A stretch of DNA of 7,982 nt. Origin: Acidobacteriota bacterium (GTDB lineage: Bacteria; Acidobacteriota; UBA4820; DSQY01). The stretch is taken from the NCBI GenBank assembly GCA_022759065.1, contig JAEMPZ010000138.1, forward strand, positions 1,484 to 9,465, read 5' to 3'. Positions 6,564-7,982 of the stretch are shown here, piece after piece (positions within the stretch are counted from its first letter, which is position 1; every line of letters begins with the position of its first letter). The notes beneath the pieces were generated by a model. It was not told the DNA's origin. It made no database searches and saw only the letters and a list, made by a program, of their open reading frames with translations. The position numbers and the translations under genes were made by a program.

Positions 6564-6587
6564 GGCCAAGACGCCGAGGCGCGAGGG
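6564..6587 (+). repeat. Short octamer array between cysS and the radical SAM gene
   Basis: Three degenerate 8-nt units, GGCCAAGA, CGCCGAGG and CGCGAGGG, fill most of the 42-nt gap. The last unit supplies GAGGG (6583-6587), which is the apparent ribosome binding site for ATG 6596, 8 nt downstream. Confidence 0.55.
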
Positions 6588-6595
6588 AAAGACAA

Positions 6596-7855
6596 ATGGC
6601 TAAGTTGAACCCAGCCGAGTTGGAAATAGACCTCTTCTGCAAGGGGCTGAAAATTGATCCGAGCTGCACGCTCGAAGCAGATGCCCGATCATTCTCCCGC
6701 ACGCGCGCGGGGCTCGGCTCCGGCCTTGAGCTGATCATCCCGTCCTCCCGCAAGGATATCTGGATGAACGCTCCCGTCTTTGAGCCCTTCGCCAAGAGCT
6801 CGCCCTACACCATTTACAAAGAGGGCGGCGCGTACGCCGTGCGCGACGAGCGGGAAGCCGGCCTTGTATATCCGGTTAAAATCCCCCCCCAGCCGAAGTG
6901 GTATGAGCAGAAAACGTCCTCTGGAACGCCGATGACGCAGATCGGGGTCATGCAGGGAACCTACCTCGGAATCTATTTCGGCGAAACCTGCCACTTCTGG
7001 CGCCAAAGCCCAAGCAAGGCTTGCAAGTTCTGCACCACGGGGCTCAACGTCGGCACGAATGAGGCGGCGGAAAAAAGCGTGGCCGACGTGGTCGAAACGG
7101 CGCTCGCGGCGAAAAAGGAGTGCGGCGTGACCTTCGTCCACTTCAACACCGGCAAGCAGACCGGCGACGCCCTCGAAATGGCGGCGCCTTACGTCAAGGC
7201 TCTCAAAGAAGAGGTTGGCGTCTTGGTGGGCTTTCAGGCTCTGCCTTCGCGGGACCTCTGGAAGTACGACTGGCTCATTGACCTCGGCGTGGACCACTTC
7301 AGTTTCTGTTACGAGTTTCACAACCCGAAGTACTTCGCCGAGTACCTGCCGGGAAAGCAGGAGGAGATAGGCCAGCAGGCCTTCTTCGACGCGCTTGAGT
7401 ACGTCTCAAAAAAGATGGTCAAGGGGAGCAACAGCGGGGAGATAATCGCCGGCATCGAGCCAATCGAGGACACGCTCAAGGCCATTGATTACATCACTTC
7501 TGTCGGGGCCTTTCCGACCGTCTGCATTTTCAGGCCGCTCCACGGCGCGTCCGCGCAGAACCTGCCATCGCCAGGGTATGAAGATATGGCGCGGGTCTTC
7601 AGGCACGTCTACGAGGCCTGCCTGAAGGCGGGCATACCGACCGGCCTCGCGCCAAACATCGAGGTCTCGCTGATCGTCAACCCGGACGACGCGCAGTTCC
7701 TTTCGCCCAACACCGCCGCCAAGCGGTGGTACGAATTCAAACGCTCCCTCATAAAGCGCGCGGCCGCCCCGCTGTTCAAAAAGAGGATGACGCCGAGGCG
7801 GGTCAAAGTGGACGCGGCCAGCCCCGCCGCCTATGCTCCCAGGCTAAAGAGTTAA
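6596..7855 (+). CDS. Radical SAM superfamily protein of unknown substrate
   Basis: A 419-residue protein with no name I can assign. Its likely [4Fe-4S] site is C132, C143 and C146 (TCHFW, then KACKFCTTG), a CX10CX2C spacing instead of the usual CX3CX2C; no standard motif occurs elsewhere in it. Downstream, VTFVHFNTGKQTG (178-190), VGFQALP (211-217), DLGVDHFSFCYEF (229-241), AGIEPIEDTLKAIDYI (285-300) and IFRPLHG (311-317) follow the strand/helix order of a radical SAM barrel. The N-terminal 120 residues contain SSPYTIYKEGG and KWYEQKTSSG. This layout resembles, loosely and from memory, the MSMEG_0568-type radical SAM family, so the relationship is inference. The C-terminal 35 residues are strongly basic. 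It follows cysS by 42 nt and may be co-transcribed. A C8 run (6883-6890) lies in frame. The stop codon lies at the edge of a heptamer array. Confidence 0.85.
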   Translation: MAKLNPAELEIDLFCKGLKIDPSCTLEADARSFSRTRAGLGSGLELIIPSSRKDIWMNAPVFEPFAKSSPYTIYKEGGAYAVRDEREAGLVYPVKIPPQPKWYEQKTSSGTPMTQIGVMQGTYLGIYFGETCHFWRQSPSKACKFCTTGLNVGTNEAAEKSVADVVETALAAKKECGVTFVHFNTGKQTGDALEMAAPYVKALKEEVGVLVGFQALPSRDLWKYDWLIDLGVDHFSFCYEFHNPKYFAEYLPGKQEEIGQQAFFDALEYVSKKMVKGSNSGEIIAGIEPIEDTLKAIDYITSVGAFPTVCIFRPLHGASAQNLPSPGYEDMARVFRHVYEACLKAGIPTGLAPNIEVSLIVNPDDAQFLSPNTAAKRWYEFKRSLIKRAAAPLFKKRMTPRRVKVDAASPAAYAPRLKS

Positions 7856-7882
7856 GGGTTGAGAGTGAAGAGGCAAGAGGTT
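7851..7882 (+). repeat. Purine-rich heptamer array at the end of the radical SAM gene
   Basis: 7-nt steps GTTAAGG, GTTGAGA, GTGAAGA, GGCAAGA, then GGTT. The radical SAM stop codon TAA (7853-7855) lies inside the first unit, so the array starts within the gene's final codons. Confidence 0.65.
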
Positions 7883-7917
7883 CAATGTTGGATTTTTAAT
7901 GCTCAATTTTAAATTGT
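7883..7917 (+). repeat. AT-rich heptamer array
   Basis: 7-nt steps CAATGTT, GGATTTT, TAATGCT, CAATTTT, AAATTGT directly follow the purine-rich array. It includes the palindrome CAATTTTAAATTG (7904-7916). The base composition changes sharply from the GC-rich coding DNA before it. Confidence 0.6.
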
Positions 7918-7982
7918 GGTACTGCTCCACTGCTGTCCAAAACAATTTTCCCGGCGATGCTTACTGTAGCAATGACGGGACT
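7918..7982. other. Unassigned window end, possible mobile-element edge
   Basis: I recognise no gene in these 65 nt. On the minus strand a reading frame is open from the window edge for 28 codons to a TAA at 7896-7898, inside the AT-rich array. It could be the C-terminus of a gene beyond the window or chance. CACTGCTGTCC (7928-7938) looks like sequence I associate with the ends of some IS elements, but this is memory and not shown by the window. Confidence 0.25.

Noticed and set aside
6689..7321. A 210-codon minus-strand frame within the radical SAM gene
   Set aside because: Typical antisense shadow in GC-rich coding DNA; no ribosome site and no domain. The same applies to the frames at 4620-5162 and 5986-6522 (minus) and 83-598 (plus).
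7904..7916. CAATTTTAAATTG as a terminator after the radical SAM gene
   Set aside because: All A/T apart from the terminal C-G pair, one-base centre, and no following T-tract; better seen as part of the AT-rich heptamer array.

Overview
The window comes from a GC-rich Gram-negative bacterium. The outer-membrane lipid-transport genes (mlaE, mlaF and an extended mlaD) imply two membranes. I see no tRNA, rRNA, CRISPR array or complete transposon. The protein types would fit a deltaproteobacterial or similar environmental lineage, but I cannot place it further, and the lineage guess is inference.

Layout. On the minus strand, reading from about 3.9 kb down to 0: mlaE (3097-3864), mlaF (2343-3095) and mlaD (1214-2359) form a tightly packed operon (1-nt gap, then a 17-nt overlap) for an MCE/Mla ABC lipid transporter. 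A gap of about 180 nt follows, then a UDP-glucuronate 4-epimerase-like gene (80-1030), probably for surface polysaccharide. On the plus strand, from a good sigma70-type promoter at 4100-4128: a DAHP synthase of the Thermotoga type (4149-5168, first step of aromatic amino acid synthesis), cysS (5165-6553, GTGA overlap) and a radical SAM protein with a non-standard CX10CX2C cluster motif (6596-7855), arranged like one operon. The last 125 nt carry no recognised gene.

How the genes work together. MlaE (permease), MlaF (ATPase) and MlaD (membrane-anchored MCE ring plus five 38-residue repeats) should form one inner-membrane complex moving lipid across the envelope. No mlaB or mlaC is seen beside them. 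The epimerase could also serve the cell surface. aroF and cysS are housekeeping genes whose pairing looks positional. The radical SAM protein has no assigned substrate.

Most notable beyond the genes: every intergenic gap longer than a few bases holds short degenerate tandem arrays with a 7- or 8-nt period. The arrays differ in sequence from gap to gap: AAGTATG-like, GCGTCAG-like, GTRAGARA-like (as an inverted pair), CGCCRAGG-like, GTTGAGA-like and AT-rich CAATNTT-like. One composite array occurs twice, in direct orientation on both sides of the epimerase gene. They resemble in style the heptamer STRR sequences described in filamentous cyanobacteria, although nothing in the gene content here is specifically cyanobacterial.
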